Source: Gordius sp. MW1 (taxonomy: Eukaryota; Nematomorpha; Gordioida; Gordea; Gordiidae). From it: 64,000 nucleotides of DNA. The stretch covers positions 6,386,001 through 6,450,000 of the forward strand of contig OZ038527.1 in the NCBI GenBank assembly GCA_964036665.1, in the 5' to 3' direction. Under the pieces are notes generated by a model. That model was not told the origin of the DNA. It saw only the letters and a program-made list of their open reading frames with translations, and did not search any database. Made by a program: the position numbers and the translations under genes. Of this stretch, positions 53,794 to 64,000 are shown piece after piece; within the stretch, counting starts at the first letter, position 1; each line of letters opens with the position of its first letter.

Positions 53794-53959
53794 CTATAGA
53801 GCGTCAAAAAGGGCCAAAAATGGTCTTTTCGCAACTTTGAATCTAATTATTTCAAAAACCTGACGTATAGGAAAAGAACTAAAAACATATTTGTGTTCAC
53901 CACAAGTAACTCTATCAGAATATGTTGACCGTTTCCCGGTTGATATTTTTTGTAGACCT

Positions 53960-54371
53960 ATGCAATTAGCCTTCCTTGTATTTTCGTTTCTAATGAATCG
54001 AGGAATATCTCTTCTCTGATTCCATACACCCACCTTGGGGAGCATACGCGCACTTAACGGTTAGGAGACCCCCTTGATCTGCAATCTTCACCCACATTTG
54101 CCTGTCGGAACAACGATTGACGTCCCCCACCTTGTCCTTGAACGATTCGCTTAGAACGAGACCGCCGTTTCTACCATTTAATGACCCACTGTAGAATAGT
54201 TTGTAGGCTTCTCCTAGCTCCCGGGCTTTGGTTCCGTTCCACCTTGTCTCTTGTTGGCTGGCGATGTGTACCTTTCTTTTTTTAGCATTTGTGCGACCTC
54301 GATGCTCTTCACCGTCAACATTCCCACATTCCAGCACGTTAGTCGCATTCTTTCCACAACTAATTTCCTTA
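53960..54371 (-). pseudogene. RTE/BovB-type endonuclease fragment (copy B)
   Basis: Better kept than copy A: RMRLTCWNVGMLTVKSIEVA, a shift, then one frame KKRKVHIASQQETRWNGTKA, RELGEAYKLFYSG, NGRNGGLVLSESFKDKVGDV, DRQMWVKIADQGG, KCAYAPQGGC. WNV, QETRW and AYAPQ are the family's motifs. Truncated before the DFN region, as in copy A. Confidence 0.75.
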
Positions 54372-54879
54372 CCCGCCTTCATTGTGAGTTGGGCAGTAAC
54401 CCTAGTGTGTTTTTCACATTGCACGGGCGGGGTATGCAGTGCGCGTGGTTTGTGAAGACGCCCTAGCTTTCTGTTGTGAAATTTTGTTTGAAACTATCAT
54501 GATTATGGAGTTGGCTTTTATAGCCGGTTTCCGACCTGAGGACAACCTTCCACTTTTTGAGCACGGACTTAAGACCGTCGTAGGTAGTGTTAGATATGTG
54601 CCATACAAAAATAAAATACAGATATTTGAAAAGTGGACATATTTTCTTTGTGCAATTTTTCACAAACTAGTCCATAATGACTTACGACAATAAATTTAAA
54701 GCAATTCTATGAATTTTTATATCTTACCTTATTTGACAAGAGAAATATGTTCTTTTTTTCTTTATAATTGAAATGGTTTCCTCTTTAATTTTTATTAAAA
54801 TCCTTTACAGCTTAGGGCATACTTAGATAAAATTTTATTTATTTTTGATCAATTTATGTACTTATGCTTTCATATAATT

Positions 54880-56601
54880 AATTGCTATGCAATTTATGGG
54901 CTCGTTTTTTGTTGTCCGTCCGTCCGTCCGTCCATCCCTATCTATTTGCATTGGGTATATTAGGTTATCGATTTTTTAAATTAATGCATGAGAAAGAGGT
55001 GCCCCACCCCTCATCTCTATCTCCCTCGCTGTGTTATTTTTTAAATTAATGCATAAGAGGTGCCCCACCCCTCATCTCTATCCCCTCGGTGTGTTATATA
55101 TAAGATTTGTTAAATTATCTATTATATAATAAACATAAATAAAAGTTGTTTACTTTTAATTGCTATGCAATTTAACTAGTTTTTGTTATATAATAAACAT
55201 AGATAAAAGTTGTTTACTTTTAATGCTATGCAATTTAACTAGTTATATAATAAACATAAATAAAAGTTGTTTACTTTTTAATTGCTATGCAATTTAACTA
55301 GTTTTGGGGTTAGAATCCCGGAGTTTTTTTGACTCTTATGATTGTTCTTGTTACTATCATTGATAATAAGAATTTTTGGCCGTCCGCTGGCTGCTGACCA
55401 ATGAAAAAAATGACCATTGGCCAAAATGTGAATCGAAATTATTTTTTTCGTTTTTTTTTTTGACTATTATGATTGTTCCTGTTTCTACCATTGCTATTAT
55501 GACTTTTTGGCCGTCCGCTGGCTGCTGACCAATGTTATATAATAAACATAAATAAAAGTTGTTTACTTTTAATTGCTATGCAATTTAACTAGTTTTTGGG
55601 TTAGAATCCCGGAGTTTTTTTGACTCTTATGATTGTTCTTGTTACTATCATTGATAATAAGACTTTTTGGCCGTCCGTTGGCTGCTGACCAATGAAAAAA
55701 TGACCATTGGCCAAAATGTGAATCCGAGTTTATTTTTTCGTTTTTTTTTGACTATTATGATTGTTCCTGTTACTACCATTGCTATTATGACTTTTTGGCC
55801 GTCCGCTGGCTCCTGACCGATTGAAAAAATGACCATTGGCCAAAATGTGAATCGAAATTATTTTTTTCGTTTTTTTTGACTATTATGATTGTTCCTGTTC
55901 CTACCATTGCTATTATGACTTTTTGGCCGTCCGCTGGCTGCTGACCAATGGAATAAAATGACCATTGGCCAAAATGTGATTCGAAACTTTTTTTTCGTTT
56001 TTTTACTCTTATGAATTTATATCCACTTTTACCGTGTGCTGGCTGCTGACCAATGGAAAAAAATGACCATTGGCCAAAGTGAGCATCAAAATTTTTTTTT
56101 CCGTTTTTTTGGCTATCATTGACTTATAGAGTATCTGTTGGTACTTACCAATAGAGAAAAAGTGACCATTGGCCAAATTTTTGATTTTTTTAATTAAAAA
56201 TTGTTCAAATTCAACAAAAAATTTCTCCCAACAATTCTGCAAATTCTTAACATTGTGTTGTTTTATAATATAATGTTTGTTAGACCCATAATCACTAAAG
56301 GCCATAAAAACTAATGTAATACGAAACTAGATGCAAACACTAAATCTAACCCTAACCCTTGCCTATATTACATTTTGCCTTTATTACATTTTGCCTATAA
56401 TGGAAAATTTGTATAAATAATTAAATAATCATTAGGCATTTAATACCCCCCTATAGGAATTCTCGCCCCTTCCCACCTTTTTCGCCCATAAATTGCATAG
56501 CAAATATGATACATTTATACGAAGTACAGATGAGTCGTCCCCCCTTCCCTTCCCCTCTTCCCTTCCCTTCTCCCCCTTCCCACGAGGGCCGAAGGCCCGA
56601 G
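54880..56601 (+). mobile_element. HINE, block B copy (1.72 kb)
   Basis: AATTGCTATGCAATTTATGG start, GGGCCGAAGGCCCGAG end. Contains a triplicated ATAATAAACATAAATAAAAG / TTGCTATGCAATTTAACTAG block at 55125-55300, where block A units have fewer copies, then the minisatellite and a CTAACCCTAACCC tract at 56348. The matching point in block A (about 7690) is uninterrupted. Confidence 0.87.
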
Positions 56602-56607
56602 TTTTTA

Positions 56608-58344
56608 TTTATAATGATCTATATTTATATTAAAAAAGGATTGGATTGATTTTGGCTAAATTTAAACAAAATTTAATAAATAATTTTTGAGACAATATGG
56701 CACATAGCATATCTACTTTATAAGCTTTCCTATTGTATATTTTAAAAATAAATCCTTTCATATATCGCTAAAATTAACATCCTTTTCTGTGTATCATACC
56801 CATTTTCAAGGTACTATCATCCTAACATGTAAGCGATGATATTATTAAATTATTATGGTATGATATTCATGTATAATTATACAAATTAAACCCTCTCTCA
56901 GCTTCAGCAATCATAGTATCATAATTCATGTTAACAGCTGATAAAAAATATGTTTTATTCGATTAGGTCAGCTTTGTACTTCCGTTTTATAGGCAAGGCC
57001 TGCAAATTGGTATTTTTTAACTAATGGGGTACACACGAGCCAAAAAGTTTCTATATATTAGAAAGTATTCGGCCAAAACCTATCAAATTTTCACCTAACC
57101 TAGTCCATGATAAAGTATACGGCTACTAAAAAGGTCAGATCCATTAGTCTAATTGCGTTTTATTTCGAATTTATAAGTAAAGTGTGGTATGAGGTCACAG
57201 ATACTCTCGTGGGTTAAAGAATCACTCTGTTTATATACTTAAAAGTGCATTAAATTTGCATATATATTTATATTTTCTTTCTATAATCCAAGTTACATCA
57301 TGTATTTGTCATTTATCTAATCCTTTTTAAAATCAAAGACTGAGCCCAAAACGCTTGGCCGGCCTCATCTAGTTATGGAATATGTTTTCGTACGACTAAT
57401 CTTTAGCAAGGGTTCATAATAAATATTATCGATAAACCATGTAACTTATCGGTCAATTATAGAGTTTTTATAGTCAAAACTATATCACAAAACCTTTTTC
57501 AAATATAAAAAAATATTTTTTTATTGTGTTTGTACTGCTTGACAGCGTCAACGAGAGGGCAATTTTATATTTTACCATGCAGAGGCCTGAGTTCCAGGGG
57601 TGGTCTGTTGGTGTTGGCTTCAGGGAGGTGGAATAAAATTTTCCCTGGTTTGAACACAAATTAATGTCCCCTTTCTTAACAGTCCATTGATTAGTTAGGG
57701 TCCCTATCCCTAAGACCTCAAGCAATACAAGGTTAGTTATCATTTTTATTTTGTATCATTCCCTATAATTGTGAACAAATATTCCCAAGATTTTTCATCT
57801 TATTTGTGAATGGTGAGGACTATGCTGAGGTTTAACAAGCTTACCCTCACTCGTCCCCAAAATTTCATAGCAAATAAACTGCTTCTCTACAAAGTGTATG
57901 CCTAGGATTATGACTTAAAGGGGGTGTTTTAATTAATAAATATATCGTGACAAATATGTCCCTGTTTGAAACAGAAATTGTTAAACATGACATTAACTAA
58001 ATGAGAGAAATTGCTAATATTCAAGCAGTCAAAAAATTTTTAATTTGTAAGCCACACTGCAACACTTCCTTATCAGGTTAAATAAACTATTTACATTTAT
58101 CCCGTTTTCAATATATTTCATTTATTCCAAACTTTTTGTGACATTTGACATAGTGCTACAATAAGCAATTTTTATACTCAGAATCTTAACACAATAAATG
58201 CACGGGTAAAAGTAAAATTTTGCAAGTGTCAAAAGAAGATTTATAATTAATAATTGAACTGACATTTTTGATAAGTGAATTATTTTTTTTAATTAAATTG
58301 GAGAAATTGTAAACAATCAGACAAGGCTCTAAAATCCTGGTACA
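56608..58344. other. duplicated sequence of block B, Helitron 3' end at 57372, no gene
   Basis: Counterpart of 7700-8379 and 13364-14448. At about 57265 it is the empty site of the A-block HINE array; at 58344/58345, of the Helitron. Confidence 0.55.
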
Positions 58345-58624
58345 TAAAAGAATAAAATTTAACATCCTTAACATGTTAATAAGAAGTCAAAAATATTTTA
58401 GTTGTTTAACAACATACTAAATTATGACACTAAATACAAAATCATTTCAGTTTAAGGCAATTATATACTAAAATTTGCTATAATAAATCACATAGAGGCA
58501 AATTTTAATGTGCAGAAATGTGACATAAAAAATTTAAAAATATAAACATTGTCTTAAAGGTGCATTACTAATGAAATATTAATACTAAAATTACATTGCA
58601 CTTACAAGGGGTTTAAATAAGAGA

Positions 58625-59217
58625 TCAAATATTCTTTTTAAGCCACTGCACTGATGAATCACACCTTTTAATAGAAGAATTTAAAGTTTTGCTTTCACTG
58701 CAATTAATTGAAATTTTTCTTGTAAATATATTAATTTTTTCAAGCAGATTTGTGTGAACCCCTAAATTAGTAACGGGTTCACATTTTACATACCCCATTT
58801 TAAGATAAAAGTCAGTTTTATCCGTTGTTGAAAGAAATGACATTGAATAACCTAAATTTGATGAATATTCCTCAGCAGCATTTAATAAATATTTGCCATA
58901 GCCTTCACCACGAAAACTTTGAGAAATTATTAATGATTCGATGATACATGATCTAACACCATCCAGTGCTAAGCAAATACGTATATGACCAATAACCTAT
59001 ATACATTAAAACTAAATTGTAAAAATTTTATCACTTTTGTATTTAGGGTCAATATCAGTGAACAGGGTAGTTTATCTACATTTAATGATTTTTCTAACGA
59101 CGCTAAACGCGCATGATGACTTCTTTTCCATTCTGTATTCAGCAATTTAGCTGTTTCGTCAAGCAAATTTTTGGAATAACCCAAAGGTTTTACATTAAGA
59201 TCACATGGTGATGGCAT
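58625..59217 (-). CDS. NAA80: NAA80-like N-acetyltransferase, copy B, altered C terminus
   Basis: Exon 1 59217-59035, intron 59034-58997 (38 nt), exon 2 58996-58625; 184 residues. The catalytic part is the same as in copy A with few changes (YSKNLLDE for YSKHLLDE, EPVTN for EPITN), and R-x-x-G-x-G is intact. Near 58664 a net 4-bp change (CACACCTTTTAATAG against CACATCTATAG) shifts the frame. The last residues are therefore KRCDSSVQWLKKNI instead of DVIHQCSGLKR and beyond. The change is after the GNAT fold, so the enzyme may still work. Confidence 0.75.
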
Positions 59218-59606
59218 ACAAGTGGGAAGACAATTGAGTACGAATAATTTACCAATTATAGACTAATATGCAATAAAATAAAATAACTATACGGGTTCCT
59301 AGGCACAATCCCAAAAACGCATAATCCCGAATTATAATGCTATACTCGGCGCCATTTAACACATTTTTAAAAAACATGCAATCATATAATAAAGCTTTTA
59401 CCGCATTTTTGGCTGAGAGAACAAATCAAGATAATAAAGAAAATTTAGGCAAAATTGTAATCAAAGTAACATAATATAGCTTTATTTATAAAATTATAGC
59501 TTCAAATGAATAACTAAATATTTCCAATGTAACAAATACTAAACTTGTTTAATGGGTCAACAAAGTAACATTTTATAAATTATTCTTAATAATTGAATTT
59601 TTTTAG
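59218..59606. other. intergenic between NAA80 copy B and the terminal exon
   Basis: Matches 17035-17423 with a few substitutions; no motif called. Confidence 0.4.
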
Positions 59607-59727
59607 GTTAAGTAGAGTTAGTAATGAGAATTTATTAGTAGATGTAAATGAGAAGACCCATACACAAGGTGATCAACCAACCCCTGCACCAGCTGAAAAT
59701 TCACAAAGTAAATTTGTTAAGTTTTAA
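59607..59727 (+). CDS. candidate C-terminal exon of an unknown gene (copy B)
   Basis: Same acceptor (TTTTTTTAG), frame and stop as 17424-17544: LSRVSNENLLVDVNEKTHTQ, GDQPTPAPAENSQSKFVKF. Differences between copies cause replacements but no shift, while flanking DNA has indels. This mildly supports coding. Confidence 0.35.
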
Positions 59728-61181
59728 TTGGTATAACCGTCAAATAATTTAGATAAAAATTTTTGCCAACCCAAAAAGGAAAAACAATCTTGATGCTCAA
59801 TGACTTATCTATATGTCGTTGACAAAACTACTCAGATCACAACCTACTATAGATGCAGATATCAAAATGCCCTTGCAGATTAATATATTGTAAAAATATA
59901 GCTAAATAATAGATAATTACAATACAACCATGAACCTGAAACAAATGAGTATCAAAATTTAGTGATTGCATAAAAATAGACCGAAAATTCCAAGAACTAT
60001 TGAAGAGATAATATTGCCCCAAGACTGCCACTATCTGGAGAATGGAACTCCCTTTTTATTAGAACATTAACAAAGAAATGAAACTTGTTTTGAATTTTTA
60101 GATGTCATTTGGAATTATTGTGAATCAATAATCTCTATTAAGACTGCATTAATATGTCTATAGTTTTGAAAAATTTATAAGACTATATTTATATTTGCTA
60201 AAGTTCTTTTAAAAAATTTGATAATACTGCCTTGAATATTATTAAATAAAATTTTTAAAAAATATTAAGATAAATTAACATAGAGCAATAATTAATACTG
60301 CATAATTGCAGCTATTCTTAAAAAATTTGATATAGACGCTACCTTAAATATATAATTAAATAAAATTTCTTAAGAAATATTAAGTAAATTAACATAAAGC
60401 AATAATCATTACTACATTAATATCTTTGTAGATATTAAAAAATTTGAGATATGCACTTACTTTATTTTCATTTACTTTTAATTAAAAATTTGTGTTTATT
60501 AATTGCAGAAATTTGAGATATATACTACCTTGAATATCTGAATAAAATGTCTTATAAAATATTAAGATAAATTAACATAGAGCAATGAATAAGACTGCAT
60601 TAATATGTTTGTAGATATAGAAATTTAATATCTCACATTAAGACTTTATTTATGTTTGCTTGTAATAATCTTAAACATTAGTGTGGTAAATGGTTTATTG
60701 TATAAATTTAACAAATTAAATGTGATTGATACATAAGTAAGTTTTGTGTTGCCCCAAATCCAGCTCTTGAATTAATAGATTGAAAATACAGAATTTTATT
60801 GAGTGTGATAAAACTTTAAAAATAAAAAATATATGGAAATTTGAAAATCGTATCAATAGCATTATCGTAGTTTTGGGATTCTGCGTTTTCGGGATTTAGC
60901 CTATATCCCACTATAGGTACAATCAGTAGCGTAGGGAAGAGGGGGTTTCGGGTTAGAACCCCTTTCAGTCCCATTGATAATTTTTTTTAAATAGCACACA
61001 AAATTTATTGAAAATCATAATTATTAATAATTTTGCTAGCTTAAGTATTGCGTTATATATTATTTATATTAAAAAATTAAGTCATCAAATTATAAATTTG
61101 TTCTAAATTTAGAATTTGAATTTTTGAAAAAAAGCTTCCGATTCTGATTTTTATTTAAAAAATTAATTTCGGCAGCTCAAT
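59728..61181. other. block B non-coding sequence; AT-rich tandem repeats 60170-60660
   Basis: Counterpart of 17545-17906 and 21880-23132 without the 4-kb TIR element and the 222-bp MITE. The junction at about 60083-60160 holds a short sequence absent from block A. Confidence 0.5.
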
Positions 61182-62288
61182 ATGAAGCGATATTCCATTT
61201 ATAATTACTTCCCTAAAAAGAGTAACATTTCTAGTAGAAAATACAAATAGTGCTAATTCTGTAAGAGAACCAGAAGAAGAAGATGATCAAACACTACGAA
61301 TGGTAAGTAATTGGTAGTTAGACAAATTGGTTTATATTTTTATTTTATGATATGCTTTCTACATAAATTTGAATAAGTTTCTAGAAATCTATACTGTTAA
61401 TTCTAAAATAGAGAAAAAATCCTGTAAAATTCCTAATATCCGGTATTGCATGGGTAAGATACCTTTTTTAAATTTATTATGCTATATTTATTTAAAAGGT
61501 GTTGTCAAAAAGGTAATTGATTTAATATCTGCTCCCAGAAGTTAAATCTTTTTACCTCTACAAAGATGTCTTTGTCTGATAATCCTAAATTCGTAAAAAT
61601 CACTTTGTGAAACCAGATGGACACAGAAACATATTTCTGTTCAAAGATTTTATGAAGCGTAAGAAACCAGATTTTCCACCTTAGAGCAGATTTGTGAATG
61701 GGACGATCAAGAATTGTCATCCAATGCAAAAATATTACTTTCATCATTAAGGATATGCCACTTTTGGTTGTCTTTGTAAATGTTGAAGCAAGTTTTCTCT
61801 TATACTATTAATCTAAGCAATTACATGCAAATATTAACATTCACCTTTCTCAAGCTATAAATGTGGCAGAAAATGCGTTCTTTGAAATTAAACATTTGCC
61901 GGAAAATTCCTAAGATGAGTTTACCACAATATACTACGATGTTTTGTCACTAGGAGAAATTTATGATATACAAATAATAACTATCCCTAGGAGAGCTTCG
62001 CGACAAACTCTTCCTTCGAACATTAAAACATCGTGTCCTGAAACTTATTACAGAGTTTCCTAGTATAATTCCTTTTTAGATGCGGTTTTTGTAGAACTGG
62101 ATGAAACATTTTTAAAAAATAAACAAATACTCTTGGGATATGATTCCCTTTCATTAAGTCCCCTTTGATACTTTCAACTGAGATATTAAATAATTTTAAA
62201 AAATTGGCTAATTTTTATGAGGAAGATCGTGAAGATTGTCAAGAACAGTACAAATCGGATATTAAATTATGGTATCAGTTGTTCAGAG
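61182..62288 (+). pseudogene. DUF4371/ZMYM1-like pseudogene, copy B
   Basis: MKRYSIYNYFPKKSNIS then, after a shift, NSVREPEEEDDQTLRM with a GTAAGT donor at about 61303. The core resumes from about 61594 in frames equivalent to copy A, uninterrupted by the 2-kb element. The 61867-62075 part has extra frame changes (for example ENS-stop at 61912, and a 3-bp insertion at about 62006). It ends in LANFYEEDREDCQEQYKSDI, KLWYQLFR, then the hAT end at 62289. A pseudogene before the duplication, since most breaks are shared. Confidence 0.66.
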
Positions 62289-62357
62289 TAGAGGTGTGCA
62301 CGGATCAATCCGATCCGACATCCGATCCGTCCGGACTTGGATCGGATCAACATTTTT
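62289..62357. mobile_element. 5' end of the shared hAT, cut by a HINE
   Basis: TAGAGGTGTGCACGGATCAA as at 26280, with an extra ACATCCGATC word, then directly AATTGCTATGC of the HINE. The rest of the hAT would lie beyond the window. Confidence 0.85.
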
Positions 62358-64000
62358 AATTGCTATGCAATTTATGGGCTCGTTTTTTGTTGTCCGTCCG
62401 TCCGTCCGTCCGTCCATCCCTATCTATTTGCATTGGGTATATTAGGTTATCGATTTTTTAAATTAATGCATGAGAAAGAGGTGCCCCACCCCTCATCTCT
62501 ATCTCCCTCGCTGTGTGATTTTTTAAATTAATGCATAAGAGGTGCCCCACCCCTCATCTCTATCCCCTCGGTGTGTTATATATAAGATTTGTTAAATTAT
62601 CTATTATATAATAAACATAAATAAAAGTTGTTTACTTTTAATTGCTATGCAATTTAACTAGTTATATAATAAACATAAATAAAAGTTGTTTACTTTTTAA
62701 TTGCTATGCAATTTAACTATTTTTGGGGTTAGAATCGGAGTTTTTTTGACTCTTATGATTGTTCTTGTTACTATCATTGATAATAAGAATTTTTGGCCGT
62801 CCGCTGGCTGCTGACCAATGAAAAAAATGACCATTGGCCAAAATGTGAATCGAAATTATTTTTTTCGTTTTTTTTTTTGACTATTATGATTGTTCCTGTT
62901 TCTACCATTGCTATTATGACTTTTTGGCCGTCCGCTGGCTGCTGACCAATGTTATATAATAAACATAAATAAAAGTTGTTTACTTTTAATTGCTATGCAA
63001 TTTAACTAGTTTTTGGGTTAGAATCCCGGAGTTTTTTTGACTCTTATGATTGTTCTTGTTACTATCATTGATAATAAGACTTTTTGGCCGTCCGTTGGCT
63101 GCTGACCAATGAAAAAAATGACCATTGGCCAAAATGTGAATCCGAGTTTATTTTTTCGTTTTTTTTGACTATTATGATTGTTCCTGTTACTACCATTGCT
63201 ATTATGACTTTTTGGCCGTCCGCTGGCTCCTGACCGATTGAAAAAATGACCATTGGCCAAAATGTGAATCGAAATTTTTTGTTTTTGTTTTTTTTTGACT
63301 ATTATGATTGTTCCTGTTCCTACCATTGCTATTATGACTTTTTGGCCGTCCGCTGGCTGCTGACCAATGGAATAAAATGACCATTGGCCAAAATGTGATT
63401 CGAAAACTTTTTTTTCGTTTTTTTTTTGACTATTATGAATTTATATCCACTTTTACCGTGTCCTGGCTGCTGACCAATGGAAAAAAATGACCATTGGCCA
63501 AAATGTGATGCGAAAATTTTTTTTTCGTTTTTTTTACTCTTATGAATTTATATCCACTTTTACCGTGTGCTGGCTGCTGACCAATGGAAAAAAATGACCA
63601 TTGGCCAAAGTGAGCATCAAAAATTTTTTTCCCGTTTTTTTTGGCTATCATTGACTTATAGAGTATCTGTTGGTACTGACCAATAGAGAAAAAGTGACCA
63701 TTGGCCAAATTTTTGATTTTTTTTAATTAAAAATTGTTCAAATTCAACAAAAAATTTCTCCCAACAATTCTGCAAATTCTTAACATTGTGTTGTTTTATA
63801 ATATAATGTTTGTTAGACCCATAATCACTAAAGGCCATAAAAACTAATGTAATACGAAACTAGATGCAAACACTAAATCTAACCCTAACCCTTGCCTATA
63901 TTACATTTTGCCTTTATTACATTTTGCCTATAATGGAAAATTTGTATAAATAATTAATTAATCATTAGGCATTTAATACCCCCCTATAGGCATTCTCGCC
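62358..64000 (+). mobile_element. HINE, right-edge copy (3' end outside window)
   Basis: Same start and body as 54880-56601, with CTAACCCTAACCC at 63881. It is cut at GGCATTCTCGCC, about 130 bp before its expected 3' hairpin. Confidence 0.85.

Larger units (their letters stand above)
52180..62357. repeat. segmental duplication, block B
   Basis: Direct repeat of block A, lacking the five A-only insertions and carrying its own hAT (52459-53793) and HINE (54880-56601). At the right end a second HINE (62358 onward) interrupts the shared hAT. It serves as an empty-site reference for block A. Confidence 0.85.

Overview
The window is eukaryotic nuclear DNA, about 70% A+T, and most of it is transposable elements. 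Two short spliced genes have GT-AG introns of only 34-38 nt. Telomere-type TTAGGG strings, Helitrons, hAT, Penelope-like, Ty3/gypsy and non-LTR elements and an animal-type NAA80 homologue suggest an AT-rich invertebrate with very small introns. I cannot name the lineage. There is no bacterial or organellar signal.

Layout. 1-2050: tail of a Ty3/gypsy element (integrase end plus a probable 3' LTR). 2620-5530: a decayed endonuclease/reverse-transcriptase non-LTR element. 5552-6234: a tRNA-like SINE head, a small Helentron-like (HINE) element and a MITE. From 6236 to about 26340 (block A) and again from about 52180 to 62357 (block B) the same host segment occurs twice in direct orientation. It carries a retro-endonuclease relic, an NAA80-like N-acetyltransferase gene, a C-terminal exon of an unknown gene and a DUF4371/ZMYM1-like hAT pseudogene. 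The blocks differ by clean insertions. A-only: a three-unit HINE array, a Helitron, a 4-kb TIR element with an internal gene, a 222-bp MITE and a 2-kb long-inverted-repeat element. B-only: a degenerate hAT and two HINEs. Each block therefore preserves empty sites for the other.

26280-28943 is a BED-finger hAT with a broken transposase. 28944-29341 is a Helitron Rep relic with its 3' end. 30680-32760, 45438-45773 and 50525-52080 are three copies of a dispersed family encoding a Ser-rich acidic protein with cysteine-rich ends. 33084-33757 is a hAT MITE. 34623-41430 looks like one decayed Helitron: a 5' end, a satellite array invaded by a 3.5-kb TIR element carrying a gypsy-type integrase, then a Rep N-terminal relic. 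41440-45170 holds no gene I recognise. 47160-50443 is an inverted duplication of a Penelope GIY-YIG end with a hAT MITE inside both arms.

The most unusual item is a minus-strand gene at 20740-21689 inside the 4-kb TIR element. Tandem duplication of an exon plus micro-intron cassette (111-nt exon, 34-36-nt intron, all introns phase 1) gives a protein of 37-residue repeats. One cassette carries an in-frame stop that skipping would remove. All function calls are by eye from sequence motifs; no database search was run.
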